DNA from: JANLYC01 sp963750495
Lineage (GTDB): Bacteria; Actinomycetota; Actinomycetes; Propionibacteriales; Nocardioidaceae
Direction: 5' to 3'
Length of the DNA stretch: 64,000 nt
NCBI GenBank assembly: GCA_963750495.1
Contig: CAVVQV010000007.1
Location: 143,761 to 207,760, forward strand
A program made the translations under genes and the position numbers. Positions 25,711 to 36,422 of the stretch are shown one piece after another (the first letter of the stretch is position 1; every line of letters starts with the position of its first letter). The notes under the pieces are model-generated. The model saw only the letters and a list, made by a program, of their open reading frames with translations. It was not told the DNA's origin and ran no database searches.

Positions 25711-26463
25711 ATGTCTGGACTGCCGAGTGGAACGGTCACGTTCTTGTTCAGCGACATCGAGGGCTCGACGAACCTGCTGAAGGTCCTGGGCGACGCGTAC
25801 GGCGACGTCTTGTCCGACCATCGCAGACTCATGCGTACGTCGTTCTCCGAGCGGGGCGGCGTCGAGATCGACACCCAGGGCGATGCCTTCTTCTTCGCTT
25901 TTCCACGAGCCCGCGATGCGGTTGCGGCGGCCGTCGAGGGCCAGCGACTGCACGTCTCACACGAGTGGCCCCACGGCCATCCAGTGCGAGTGCGGATGGG
26001 ACTGCACACGGGTGAGCCAGCGCTCAGCACCGAGGGATATCTAGGCATGGACGTCGTCCGGGCCGCCCGTCTCTGCACTGTGGGGCACGGCGGTCAGGTG
26101 CTGCTGTCGGAGACTACGCGTGCCCTGGTGGGCAACTCGCTTCCCGAGGGCGTGCTGGTGCACACCTTGGGCGAGCGGCGCTTGAAGGGCATCGACGAAC
26201 CAGAGCGCGTGTTCGAGCTGGAAATCGACGGTGCACCCTCCCCCGCCACGACTCAGACCTCGGCACCGGCGTCCGAGCCCGCTCCCCTGTCGAGCAAGCG
26301 CGGCATGGATGACTTCGGAGCCAGGCTCGCGTCGAAGATCGAGGGCTACGTGAGGCGTAAGGTCGAGGAGCCGCTCGAGCGTGCTCTGTCCGACGTCGAC
26401 ACGCTGGCCGACCGAGCCGCCGAGCACCCCGAGACGATCACCGACAAGCTCGAGAGCGAGTGA
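25711..26463 (+). CDS. Class III adenylate/guanylate cyclase domain protein
   Basis: A 250-residue cytoplasmic protein starting with a class III cyclase homology domain: GTVTFLFSDIEGSTNLL carries the first metal-binding Asp, GVEIDTQGDAFFFAF the second, and VRMGLHTGEP the transition-state region. Many actinobacteria carry such domains fused to other modules; here the partner is a variable linker (SPATTQTSAPASEPAP) and a charged helical C-terminus (KIEGYVRRKVEEPLERAL). I chose the ATG at 25711 because it begins exactly at the domain. Whether it makes cAMP or is only a sensor-like relative is not clear. Confidence 0.85.
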   Translation: MSGLPSGTVTFLFSDIEGSTNLLKVLGDAYGDVLSDHRRLMRTSFSERGGVEIDTQGDAFFFAFPRARDAVAAAVEGQRLHVSHEWPHGHPVRVRMGLHTGEPALSTEGYLGMDVVRAARLCTVGHGGQVLLSETTRALVGNSLPEGVLVHTLGERRLKGIDEPERVFELEIDGAPSPATTQTSAPASEPAPLSSKRGMDDFGARLASKIEGYVRRKVEEPLERALSDVDTLADRAAEHPETITDKLESE

Positions 26464-26551
26464 GCGATGACTGCCCGGCGCGGCGACCACCTGATCGAGT
26501 GTCCGCCATGCTGGGTGCGTGGCTGCACAGCCGGAAAGCCTCCCGCTGAGC

Positions 26552-28333
<1,782 letters not shown>

Positions 28334-28465
28334 CCCTCATCCGGACAACACCGACGCGCAATAAGGGCGATATTAGGACGAGGTAGGGGCCTCCTTCATC
28401 GTTGTCCGCGTAATGCAGGGGCGCGACTACCCACCGTGAGGCAGCACGAGCCGTGGGGTCGCCGG

Positions 28466-29605
28466 TTACTCCCCCGTCCGCAAGGCGTCAGCAGCCCGTT
28501 GCGCAGCGATTCGCGCTTCGTCTGCGAGCAGGGTCACGAGCTGGCCAGCCGGCAGACGCCTGGTCAGCTCGAACGCCTGACCGGCCCACAAGTTGACCCG
28601 GTCCGGATCGCCGCTCTCCCGCGCGGCCTTGCGCATGGGGGCGGTCACGTAATGCAGCTCGGGATATCCCTTCGGTGCGGACAAGGTGTGCCGATCCATG
28701 AAGTCGTTGCGGATACCTCGTGCCGTGCGGCCGGTGAACGCTCGGGTGAGTTGTGTTGGCCGGTGGCCCTGAAGAGCCGCGCGATGGACGTCCGCCGTCC
28801 CCGCTTCGGGGCAGTCGAGAAACGCCGTGCCGAGGGCGGCCGCGCTCGCACCGGCGCTGAGCACTGCTGCCACGGCTGCTCCCGTGGCGATGCCGCCGGT
28901 AGCGACAAGTGGCGCCGACGTCACGGCGATGACCCGTTGGACAAGCGGCAGGAGCGCCAGCGCATGCGCGGGGTCGTCGTGTGCTCCACCACTGTGGCCG
29001 CCGGCTTCGATGCCTTGGACGACCAGGACGTCGGCACCTGCCCTGGCTGCGTCCTCTGCTTCGACGGGCGAGGTAATCGTGACCCAGACCTCACTGTCGA
29101 CGGCGTGCAGCCGGTCGATCGTGGCCGAATCCGGCAGCCCGAAGGTGAACGACACCACCGGAACGGGTCGCGAGCACAGGAGATCTAGCTTTCCCCGCCA
29201 GTCGTCGTCAGTGTGCAACGGTTGACCAAGACGCGCGCCGACTGCGTCCGCATCGGTGCCAAGGGTGGCGATGTAGTCGTGCAGGGACGCCACCTCGCTC
29301 GGTTCGGACGGAACGAAGACGTTCACGCCGATCGGCGCGGTCGTCAATGCCTGCGTCAGTTCGAGCCGTTCGCCGAGGCCCTCGGCCGACAGATACCCCG
29401 ACGCGAGGAAGCCAAGCCCGCCGGCGTTGCTCACCGCAGCCGTGAGCTCCGGGGTCGAGGGACCGCCCGCCAGCGGTGCCAGGACGATGGGAAGTTCGAT
29501 CAGGTCGAGAATCACGTCGGACGCTCCAGCTTCTGGATGGACGGGCTGCCCGCGCCAGGACTCGTTGCGAGACAAGGGAATCGGTGCGGTGGCCGACATC
29601 CCCAA
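28466..29605 (-). CDS. Nitronate monooxygenase-family FMN enzyme
   Basis: A 379-residue TIM-barrel flavoenzyme of the nitronate monooxygenase (2-nitropropane dioxygenase) family. It has the early barrel strand LPIVLAPLAGGPSTPELTAAVSNAGG, the FMN-phosphate region VVQGIEAGGHSGG with the conserved catalytic His, and APLVATGGIATGAAV. It oxidises nitronates or acts as a related FMN oxidoreductase. The true start is uncertain: the conserved part begins near residue 33 (ELPIVLAPLAGG), but ATGs at 29605 and 29599 are the only ones upstream. Divergent from the hypothetical gene at 29717. Confidence 0.88.
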   Translation of the reverse strand: MGMSATAPIPLSRNESWRGQPVHPEAGASDVILDLIELPIVLAPLAGGPSTPELTAAVSNAGGLGFLASGYLSAEGLGERLELTQALTTAPIGVNVFVPSEPSEVASLHDYIATLGTDADAVGARLGQPLHTDDDWRGKLDLLCSRPVPVVSFTFGLPDSATIDRLHAVDSEVWVTITSPVEAEDAARAGADVLVVQGIEAGGHSGGAHDDPAHALALLPLVQRVIAVTSAPLVATGGIATGAAVAAVLSAGASAAALGTAFLDCPEAGTADVHRAALQGHRPTQLTRAFTGRTARGIRNDFMDRHTLSAPKGYPELHYVTAPMRKAARESGDPDRVNLWAGQAFELTRRLPAGQLVTLLADEARIAAQRAADALRTGE

Positions 29606-29716
29606 CCTAGCCGGGAGGTTCGTGTGGCCACCAGAGGTGCCAGAGTCGGTTATGCGACAGTCCGAGGGTCACCGCGCTGAAGGACAGCACCCCTCGAGCC
29701 GCTCTACCCTTCCGGC

Positions 29717-30196
29717 ATGAGCTTCCTCCGTCGCGACGTCGGGTCATCAGCCTCATCACGGGTCATGTCAGACGAGCAGGCGTGGGCTCACGTCAGCGGC
29801 GCGCTCGCCAGCCAGGAGCAGAAGCTCGCGATGCTCCGGGTGCTGGCACCTGCCGATCCGTCCGGCGTCACTCGCCCGGCCTGGCCTGCGCCGGCGCTGC
29901 TGTTCGCCACCGATCGGAGCCTCCTTCTCGGACTGCAGGCGGGCTCTTACGTCTGGCTCGCGTTCTGCATCTCGCTCGAGGACGTGCACGGAGTGCAGAT
30001 CCACGCGCACCGATCGGAGACGAATTTCGAGGCGCTGCTCACCGTGGATGGCGAGACCACCCCGTGGCCCTTCGACCTGTCCGACGGCGCGTCCACCCCG
30101 ACCGGCCGCGTCGACGTCCTCGAGTTCATCGAGACGATGACCGTCGCGAGGGCGGCACACGCGGGCCAGCTGGCCCCGGCCTGGATGCTCGGATGA
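29717..30196 (+). CDS. Hypothetical protein
   Basis: A 159-residue soluble protein beginning MSFLRRDVGSSASSRVM. The middle is beta-rich (PALLFATDRSLLLGLQAGS, VHGVQIHAHRSETNFEALL) and the end is helical (VDVLEFIETMTVARAAHAG), resembling a PH-like fold of small actinobacterial hypothetical proteins. I cannot assign it further. Third-position GC supports it as a gene. It is followed in the same frame by a decayed coding segment. Confidence 0.6.
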   Translation: MSFLRRDVGSSASSRVMSDEQAWAHVSGALASQEQKLAMLRVLAPADPSGVTRPAWPAPALLFATDRSLLLGLQAGSYVWLAFCISLEDVHGVQIHAHRSETNFEALLTVDGETTPWPFDLSDGASTPTGRVDVLEFIETMTVARAAHAGQLAPAWMLG

Positions 30197-30460
30197 GGTT
30201 CGCGGCGGGACGACACGTTCGTCGTCCATGCCGATCGAGATGACCCGAATCGGTTCACCCCGTGGGCCGACCCGGCCGGGACGACCAACGACTTCACCGC
30301 CTCGGCGACCGGCACGGCGTCACCCTCCAGCACGATCCACGGCTGCATGAACGCCAGCGACATCATCATCATCTGGCACAGCGACGAGATGGCCCACGGC
30401 AAGTCCCCCGGTCAGATCGGCGTGGACTGGCACACCAGCCTCATCGCACGCGTCTACTGA
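30197..30460 (+). pseudogene. Coding remnant in frame after a stop codon, family unknown
   Basis: The same frame stays open for 88 codons after the stop of the hypothetical gene, with coding-like third positions: DDTFVVHADRDDPNRFTPW, then SASDIIIIWHSDE-like NASDIIIIWHSDEMAHGK and DWHTSLIARVY at the end. It has no start and no relation to the preceding protein, so it is probably the C-terminal part of a lost gene. The Trp/His-rich character suggests a secreted enzyme or sugar-binding protein, but this is a guess. Confidence 0.4.
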
Positions 30461-30565
30461 CCGGGACCGCGCAACGGTCGGCTGGCAGCGGACTGCCGGG
30501 AGTCCTCTTGGTCGGACCAGTTCACCCTTCGAGCAGCTCAGAACAGGCCGTGGAGGTCACCGCCT

Positions 30566-30590
30566 GGTGGTTTCGACCGGCTCAACCACC
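30566..30590. repeat. REP-like imperfect inverted repeat
   Basis: GGTGGTT and AACCACC flank TCGACCGGCTC, giving an imperfect palindrome. A related sequence is found at 32067-32091 on the other side of the broken DUF222 gene. Similar GGTTTCGACxGGCTCxACCACC motifs are common short dispersed repeats in Nocardioidaceae genomes (from memory). Confidence 0.5.
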
Positions 30591-30603
30591 GGGGTGGGAG
30601 TTT

Positions 30604-31976
30604 TCAGGCAGCCGGCAGCGCTGGGAGTGAGGAGACTGGCCGGTGGGTTCCGGTGTGGTCGACCAGGAGATAGCGGCCATGCGGGGTGCGCCACACGAAC
30701 ACGCCGGTGAACGGTTGGGCGACCTGCCAGTGTCCGTGGGTCTTGACCCGATGGTGGAAGCGGGTGATGGGGCCGAGCTTGCCCACTGCCGGTTTGACCG
30801 GGTGGTCCACCGTCGTCGGGTTTGACGAAGGGAATGGTGTGGTCGATGTCGCCGGTCCTGCGGGTGGAGGTGGCGTGGGGGAAGCAGTCGACCGGGATGG
30901 TCGAGGTGGATCGCTTCGCGGATCCGGTCGGGGATCTCATACGCATCGACCGGGATCTGGTCGTTCAAGTCGATGACGGGTTTCACGGTTACGTGGGCGT
31001 GGCCGATCCAGGACCGGACCCGGTCGAGGGTGACCGGACCGACCTGCTCGACCCGGGCCACCCCGGTCCCCGACTGCAGGGCCTGGTCGGTGAGGTGGAC
31101 ATACAACGTCACGTCCGGTCGGGTGTCGAGCGGCCGACGGGCCGACGGAGATGTCTGCACGGTTCGGCCGGTTCGGTCTAGGTCGTCGGGTTCGGTCTGG
31201 TCGGTGGCGGCGTCGATGTCGGCGAACAGGTCCAGCGCCCGTTGCGGGTTGGCCAGGATCCCGACCGCCGCCGCCCGGCGTACATCGACCGGGCGGATGT
31301 CACCGAGCGCGCCCAGGCCAGCGGAGATGCCGCCGATGGTGGCGTTGAACCCCAACGCGTCGGGTGCCTCGGCTCTGATGAAGATCTCTCGGATGCCGGG
31401 CTCGGTGGGCTGGTCGGTGAGCCACACCCCTAACGACGCCTGCGCATGCGCGTCGGCCTCAGCCGCAGCCTCGGGGTCACACTCCAGCCAACAGGCTTGA
31501 ATGATCGCCTCGATCCGACCCCACGACAGCGCGTGGGCGTACTTCGCGATCCGACGGTCCACCACCGCCACGGTCTCCAGAGACAGGTGGCGGGTCGCCT
31601 CGGCGCACTTGCGGCCGATCCACGGCTTCACCTCACCGGCCACGATCCGGGCCCACAGCCGTGGGAGCCGGTGCCGCAGGTCCAACGCGTCCCCGACCAG
31701 TCGCTCCGCCGCCGTGGTGGAGGTGGCGAGCACCACACCGAGCTCGGCCGGTGCGAACTCCGCCAGCGGCGGGGTGCCGGCGCCGCCGAACCGGACCAGC
31801 TGCTCACTCCCGGGCAGCAGCGGACTGGTCGCCCGGGCGAGCTCGCTGTGCAGGTCGGCCCAGTGCGCGGCCGCCTGCAACAACCTGACCTCGCCTTGTT
31901 CGACCGCGGCGCGTGCCTGCTCGACGTAGGAGAGGGTGCCTGTCTCGTCGAGAGCATCGAGGTCGGTGTCGAACAT
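30604..31976 (-). pseudogene. DUF222 / HNH endonuclease (13E12-like) gene with frameshifts
   Basis: The DUF222 N-terminal domain reads well from MFDTDLDALDETGTLSYV for about 360 codons (ARAAVEQGEVRLLQAAAHW, WIGRKCAEATRHLSLETV). The C-terminal HNH part is then split over three frames: VDCFPHATSTRRTGDIDHT with IPFVKPDDGG is in a second frame, and GPITRFHHRVKTHGHW with FVWRTPHGRYLLVDH is back in a third. At least two small indels near 30895 and 30805 are needed to join them. These genes are repeated 13E12-type elements of unclear function. The C-terminal HNH nuclease is presumably lost. The indels could also be sequencing errors. Confidence 0.75.
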
Positions 31977-32066
31977 GTGTTCGATTCTACCCGATATGCC
32001 CGACAGTGCCCAGACATTTTTCGCCTTGTGTACAAGGGTTTCCAGGGTCTCAACCACCGCGACCCC

Positions 32067-32091
32067 GCTGATCGAGCCTGTCGGGATCACC
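32067..32091. repeat. Second REP-like motif flanking the DUF222 pseudogene
   Basis: The motif GATCGAGCCTGTCGGGATC matches the pattern of short dispersed repeats of this group and is related to the copy at 30566. The two lie about 1.5 kb apart around the pseudogene. Confidence 0.4.
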
Positions 32092-32125
32092 GGGGTCCCG
32101 CCGGGGGGTGGGGCTCGACGCGAGG

Positions 32126-32712
32126 CTAGGACGACTGGGCAGCAGCGAACATGGTGCTGATGTTCTCCTCGGAGAAGAAGTCCGCAGGAGACACCACACC
32201 CGACACGACGCTGACGAAGCCGTCCATCGACTCCTGGTTGCCGTGGACCGCCCCGAGAAGCTGCTGCAGCTCGGGAGGCGGCGGCTCCAGGGTGGCGAGT
32301 TGAGCCGTGAACTCGTAGATGGGCATCGCCTCCGCGTCGCGCTCTTGGTGCCAGGCGCTCATCACGTCGTTGTACGGCTTGCCGTCGCGCAACCAGTGGT
32401 CGATCGCGTCAGCGCAACGCTCGGCATCGAGGAACGCATCGCTGATCCCCTGCGCCGTGATCGGGTCCTTGCTGTACCCGGAGTCACCGACCAGCGCCCA
32501 GCCATCGCCATACGGTTTCCGGAACCAGCCGGGCACGGCACCGCCGACAAAGGGTGCGACCTGTTCCGCCTCCGCGTACGGCCATCCGACCACCACCATC
32601 GTGTGACCGACGTTGGCCGGAGCCGCAGCGAAGCGCCGGGTCCGCACGGATGTAGTTCTCCATCCTGTCGGTCGGCCGGCCGCCGAAGTAGGTGAAGTAC
32701 GCATACTGCAGC
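32126..32712 (-). pseudogene. C-terminal part of an FAD-dependent oxidoreductase, frameshifted
   Basis: The C-terminal half of a geranylgeranyl-reductase/halogenase-like flavoprotein: GWALVGDSGYSKDPITAQG is the FAD-binding G-D motif, followed by SDAFLDAERCADAIDHWL. In the first 60 bases the coding signal changes frame: AYFTYFGGRPTDRMENYIR is in one frame and RFAAAPANVGHTMVVVGWP in the next, so an indel lies near 32640. The N-terminal half, including the Rossmann GxGxxG, is absent. The TetR gene begins where the remainder should be. It is a broken gene, cut by a rearrangement. Confidence 0.7.
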
Positions 32713-32719
32713 CGAGTTT

Positions 32720-33346
32720 TCAGTCGCGTGTGGCCGCTTGCCCTATCCCCTCCCGGATCGTCTCCGCCTGTGCTTCATGAAGCTCAACCAAGCCGAGAAG
32801 TCGCTCGACCAGCGTCAAGGCATGTCCGAGGCCCGGCGGTTCGCCGAACAACGTGTGGAAGTACAGCGGTGCCAAGATGACGTCGATCAGCTCGCGGTGG
32901 CTCGGCGGGTGTTCGCCGCGGGCTGCCGCGCGATCCAGCATCGCCTTGAGTGGCTGCTCGCGTTCGAGCAGAGCTGGTGACATCTGAGGTGGGGCGCCGG
33001 TACCGAGATCGACGAACGCCGCTCGCAGGATCAGGGTGCCCAGCGCGCCGGCCAGGTGCTCAGCAACCTGTGAGGCGTAGGCCTCGAGATCTCCGCGCAG
33101 ACTTCCGGTGTCGGGAACGACAGCAGTCTCGGCGACCAGCTCGGCGACAACGTCGTTCAGTACGCCGCCCAAAGACTCCCACCGTCGGTAGATCGTCGCC
33201 TGGTGTACGCCCGAACGCTCCGCCACCATCGCCACCGTCAGAGTCCCCCACCGGTTCTCCGCCAAGATCTCGACCACCGCGGCATGGACGCCGGCGCGCA
33301 CGCGAGCGCTCCGCCCTCCTGGTCGTTGCAACGGCTTCGGCTCCAT
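32720..33346 (-). CDS. TetR/AcrR-family regulator beside a DHFR-MFS run
   Basis: A 208-residue TetR-type regulator. The HTH reads VRAGVHAAVVEILAENRWG, LTVAMVAERSGVHQATIYRRW and then a C-terminal ligand domain with LRGDLEAYASQVAEHLAG. It is divergent from the reductase/MFS genes, and the intergenic region holds two inverted repeats, which makes it a probable repressor of an efflux operon. Stop lies 8 bases from the truncated flavoprotein remnant. Confidence 0.88.
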   Translation of the reverse strand: MEPKPLQRPGGRSARVRAGVHAAVVEILAENRWGTLTVAMVAERSGVHQATIYRRWESLGGVLNDVVAELVAETAVVPDTGSLRGDLEAYASQVAEHLAGALGTLILRAAFVDLGTGAPPQMSPALLEREQPLKAMLDRAAARGEHPPSHRELIDVILAPLYFHTLFGEPPGLGHALTLVERLLGLVELHEAQAETIREGIGQAATRD

Positions 33347-33357
33347 GGCGCGAATGA

Positions 33358-33379
33358 TAACGCGAAACCTCTTGCGTTA
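33358..33379. promoter_or_regulatory. TetR-type operator candidate, TAACGC/GCGTTA arms
   Basis: Perfect 6-base arms TAACGC and GCGTTA are separated by 10 bases, 11 bases upstream of the TetR start. Spacing and length fit a TetR dimer site. Confidence 0.6.
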
Positions 33380-33407
33380 GTGAGTGGTCTGGGTTAGCGT
33401 TCTTATC

Positions 33408-33421
33408 GCGAGGCAACTCGC
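33408..33421. promoter_or_regulatory. Second inverted repeat in the divergent region
   Basis: GCGAG and CTCGC pair around GCAA, with GTTAGCGTT just upstream. It may be a second operator half or a small RNA hairpin before the reductase gene. Confidence 0.4.
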
Positions 33422-33507
33422 ATTAGCTTGAGATCTTGTCGAACGTTTCACCCGGGTGTCGTAGGAGGGGACCCCGGCGAGCTCAGGCACCCGATCACCC
33501 AGGGAGC

Positions 33508-34212
33508 ATGAACATGTCACTCGTCCGCGTCCACAACTTCGCCATCTCGATCGACGGCTTCGGCACCGGTGAAGGTCAGGGCCACGACGCACATTTCGGT
33601 CACGCCGGGGAAAGGCTGCACGAGTGGATGTTCGGCACTCGGTGGTGGCAGCCAGGTGGCGGTGGTGGCGGTGGTGGCGTCGACGACGTCTTCGTCCGGC
33701 AGCACGACGCGGGAATCGGCGCCGAAATCATGGGGGCAGGAAAGTTCGGGCACCCCGGATGGCACGAGGACCCTGAGTGGAAGGGCGCTTGGGGGGCCGA
33801 GCCACCGTTCCACACGCCGGTCTTCGTCCTCACCCATCACCCGCATCCGTCGATCGAGATGGAGGGCGGCACGACATTCCACTTCATCGACGCTTCGCCT
33901 GCCGAGGCTCTCGAGACAGCCCGCGAGGCTGCGGACGGCCAGGACGTACGCCTCGGCGGAGGTCCCACCATGATCGGCGACTTCCTGGCTGCCGGGCTCG
34001 TCGACCACATGCACGTGGTGGTGGTCCCGATCCTGCTGGGCCGCGGTGTACGCCTCTGGGATGACCTGGAGGGTCTCGAGAACGGCTACCAGGTCGAAGC
34101 CACGTCATCGCCCAGCGGAGTCACGCATCTGACGTTCACCCGAGCAGGCGCGCCATCTACGGCACATGGGCCCGATGAGTTCTCACTCCAGTCTCGGTCT
34201 GCACCGGCATGA
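33508..34212 (+). CDS. Dihydrofolate reductase-family (RibD C-terminal-like) protein
   Basis: A 234-residue protein of the bacterial bifunctional deaminase-reductase C-terminal family, often annotated as dihydrofolate reductase family. It starts SLVRVHNFAISIDGFGTGE, has RLGGGPTMIGDFLAAGLVDH (the GG nucleotide-binding loop) and VVVVPILLGRGVRLWDDL. There is a polyglycine insert (about 8 Gly after QPG). Such proteins are NADPH-dependent reductases of unknown substrate, not true DHFR. The ATG at 33508 has AGGGAG before it; the earlier ATG at 33436 is less likely. Probably cotranscribed with the MFS gene, 35 bases downstream. Confidence 0.85.
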   Translation: MNMSLVRVHNFAISIDGFGTGEGQGHDAHFGHAGERLHEWMFGTRWWQPGGGGGGGGVDDVFVRQHDAGIGAEIMGAGKFGHPGWHEDPEWKGAWGAEPPFHTPVFVLTHHPHPSIEMEGGTTFHFIDASPAEALETAREAADGQDVRLGGGPTMIGDFLAAGLVDHMHVVVVPILLGRGVRLWDDLEGLENGYQVEATSSPSGVTHLTFTRAGAPSTAHGPDEFSLQSRSAPA

Positions 34213-34247
34213 CCACCACCTTCACCACCGATTTCTGAGGAGCCGAT

Positions 34248-35765
34248 GTGCCCCAGTCCACTCCGAGGATCGTCACCCGTCAGGCAACCGAAAGCGCGGA
34301 GTCGCCGTACTCCGTGCTCCGCTGGCTGGTCCTCGCCACCTTCGTGGTGATCCTCAACGAGACGATCATGGTCAACGCGATCCCGCGGCTCATGGTCGAA
34401 CTCGACGTCTCCGCACGGAGTGCGCAGTGGCTTTCCACGGCGTTCATGCTCACCATGGCGGTCGTCATCCCGGTCACCGGCTGGTTCCTGCAACGGGTCA
34501 CGACGCGCCAGGCATTCAAGACCGCAATGGCCGTCTTCCTCTTCGGTACAGCGATGTCGGCCCTCGCCCCGGTCTTCCTGGTGCTCGTCGCGGGCCGGGT
34601 CGTGCAGGCGGCCGGCACCGCGGTGATGCTGCCGCTGCTGATGACGACCCTGATGACAATCGTGCCTGCGAACGACCGCGGCCGCGTCATGGGCAACGTC
34701 ATGCTCGCGATCTCTGTCGCCCCGGCCCTCGGCCCGGCGGTGTCCGGCGTCGTGCTCCAGCTCACCTCGTGGCGCTGGCTGTTCGGGCTGGTGGTGCCCA
34801 TCGCGGCGCTCGTCACCTGGCTCGCGCTGCGCCGCTTGAGCGACGTCGGCGAGACCCGGGAGGCCGCGCTCGACGTCCCGAGCGTGATCCTCGCGGCGCT
34901 CGGCTTCGGCACCCTCGTCTACGGCCTGAGCCGGATCGGCGCCGAACGCAGCGGGACGATGCCCGCCCCGGCGCTGGTCGCCGTCGGCCTCGCCATCGTC
35001 GGCGGCTTCCTGTTCCGCCAGCGCTCGCTGCAGCTCCGCAATATGCCGCTGCTCGACCTGCGCGTCCTGACCCACCGCACGTACGCCGTCGGCCTCACCA
35101 TCCAGTCGGTGTCCTTCATCGCCATGATGGGCGCGATGATCCTGCTACCGCTCTACCTGCAGGACCTGCGCGGCCTCAGTCCGCTCCAGACCGGCCTACT
35201 CGTCGCTCCCGGTGGCATCGCGATGGGCCTGCTCGGACCGCGCGTCGGCCGCGCCTTCGACCGGATCGGCGCCCGACCTCTCGTGGTGCCCGGCGCCGTC
35301 GGCGTCGTGGTGGGACTGGGCCTGCTCAGCCAGGTCGGCGAGGCCACGCCGTACTCCTTGGTCCTCGGCGCCCACGTCCTGCTCATGGTCAGCCTTGCCG
35401 CGCTTTTCACGCCGGTCTTCACGATCAGCCTCGGCGCTCTCCCGGGCCACCTCTACTCCCACGGCTCCTCACTGCTCGGCACCACGCAGCAGGTCTCGGC
35501 GGCGATCGGCACGGCAGTTTCGGTCGCCGTGCTGACGTCGCGCGCCAACACACTGCTCGACGGCGGAGCGACCCCGTCCGCGGCGTTCGTGGGCGGCATG
35601 CAGTGGGCCTTCGGTGCCGCCGCGATCATCTCCGGCGCCGTGGCCGTGCTGGTGTTCCTGCTGCCGACAGGAGTTGCCGACCACGGCGCTGACCACGGCG
35701 CTGACCACGGCGCTGTCCACGGCGCCGGCGACGACGCGGATGCCGAGCAGCCGGTCGTCGCGTGA
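34248..35765 (+). CDS. MFS drug:H+ antiporter, DHA2/EmrB-type
   Basis: A 505-residue protein with about 14 helices of the DHA2 family. Early motif: LNETIMVNAIPRLM, with the N-terminal STAFMLTMAVVIP and MTIVPANDRGRVMG of motif A/C type. These transporters export drugs and dyes with proton exchange. The C-terminus has four ADHG-type repeats rich in His and Asp. GTG at 34248 follows GAGGAG; the ATG two bases earlier is out of frame. The TetR regulator and the two reductase genes suggest a detoxification cassette. Confidence 0.9.
   Translation: MPQSTPRIVTRQATESAESPYSVLRWLVLATFVVILNETIMVNAIPRLMVELDVSARSAQWLSTAFMLTMAVVIPVTGWFLQRVTTRQAFKTAMAVFLFGTAMSALAPVFLVLVAGRVVQAAGTAVMLPLLMTTLMTIVPANDRGRVMGNVMLAISVAPALGPAVSGVVLQLTSWRWLFGLVVPIAALVTWLALRRLSDVGETREAALDVPSVILAALGFGTLVYGLSRIGAERSGTMPAPALVAVGLAIVGGFLFRQRSLQLRNMPLLDLRVLTHRTYAVGLTIQSVSFIAMMGAMILLPLYLQDLRGLSPLQTGLLVAPGGIAMGLLGPRVGRAFDRIGARPLVVPGAVGVVVGLGLLSQVGEATPYSLVLGAHVLLMVSLAALFTPVFTISLGALPGHLYSHGSSLLGTTQQVSAAIGTAVSVAVLTSRANTLLDGGATPSAAFVGGMQWAFGAAAIISGAVAVLVFLLPTGVADHGADHGADHGAVHGAGDDADAEQPVVA
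35676..35723. repeat. Four tandem 12-bp repeats coding ADHG in the MFS tail
   Basis: The unit GCTGACCACGGC occurs four times with small differences, coding Ala-Asp-His-Gly. The copies can expand or contract in frame; the His/Asp content could bind metal (inference). Confidence 0.75.
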
Positions 35766-35829
35766 GTGGGCACAAACACCAAGCGTCATGACGACATTTT
35801 GAGCAACCGAACGAAGGCGGAGAACTATC

Positions 35830-36384
35830 GTGCGCAACATCATCAATTCCACCTATGTCACACTCGACGGTGTCATCGAGAACCCACAAGACTGGCCGTC
35901 GACAGGCGGTTTCAGCGACGCAGGCGGCAAGGTCCAGCTGGAACTACTGGAGGGCTGTGACGCGGTGCTGATGGGCCGGCATACCTATCACGCCTTTGCC
36001 CCCGTGTGGTCTACACAATCCGGCGATCCCTTCAGCGACCGCATCAACGCGCTGCCGAAGTACGTCGTCTCGACCTCGCTCACCAACCCGCAATGGAACA
36101 ACACGACCGTCATCGACCAGGATCCGATCGACAGCATCCGCGATCTCAAGCAGCAGCCAGGATCTGACATCGTGCAATATGGCTTCGGCTCGCTGTCCCA
36201 CGCCCTCATGTCCGCAGGTCTGCTCGACGAGCTACGGCTATGGGTGCATCCGTTCTTCGTCGGCACCGGCAGCACCACGGACCTGCTCTACAGACCCGGC
36301 TCGTCAGGCGGCTTCGACCTCGCCGATACGACCACCCTCGATAGCGGCATCGTCATCCTTACCTACCGCGCCACGGCCTGCTGA
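35830..36384 (+). CDS. Dihydrofolate reductase-family protein, second copy
   Basis: A 184-residue RibD-C/DHFR-fold reductase, starting MRNIINSTYVTLDGVIENP and containing DAVLMGRHTYHAFAPVW, DIVQYGFGSLSHALM and a LVHPFFVGTG-like WVHPFFVGTG. It is a family relative of the gene at 33508 but not a close copy. The start is GTG 35830, after a purine-rich GGCGGAGAA. Its GC looks a little lower than its neighbours, and the 64-base spacing to the MFS gene still allows one transcript. Confidence 0.86.
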   Translation: MRNIINSTYVTLDGVIENPQDWPSTGGFSDAGGKVQLELLEGCDAVLMGRHTYHAFAPVWSTQSGDPFSDRINALPKYVVSTSLTNPQWNNTTVIDQDPIDSIRDLKQQPGSDIVQYGFGSLSHALMSAGLLDELRLWVHPFFVGTGSTTDLLYRPGSSGGFDLADTTTLDSGIVILTYRATAC

Positions 36385-36422
36385 GGGTCGCCGAACATGA
36401 CCACGCTGCACGCATGTACCGC

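Noticed and set aside
34166..35692. A 508-codon frame over the MFS gene
   Set aside because: Arg/Pro-rich shadow with no membrane helices.
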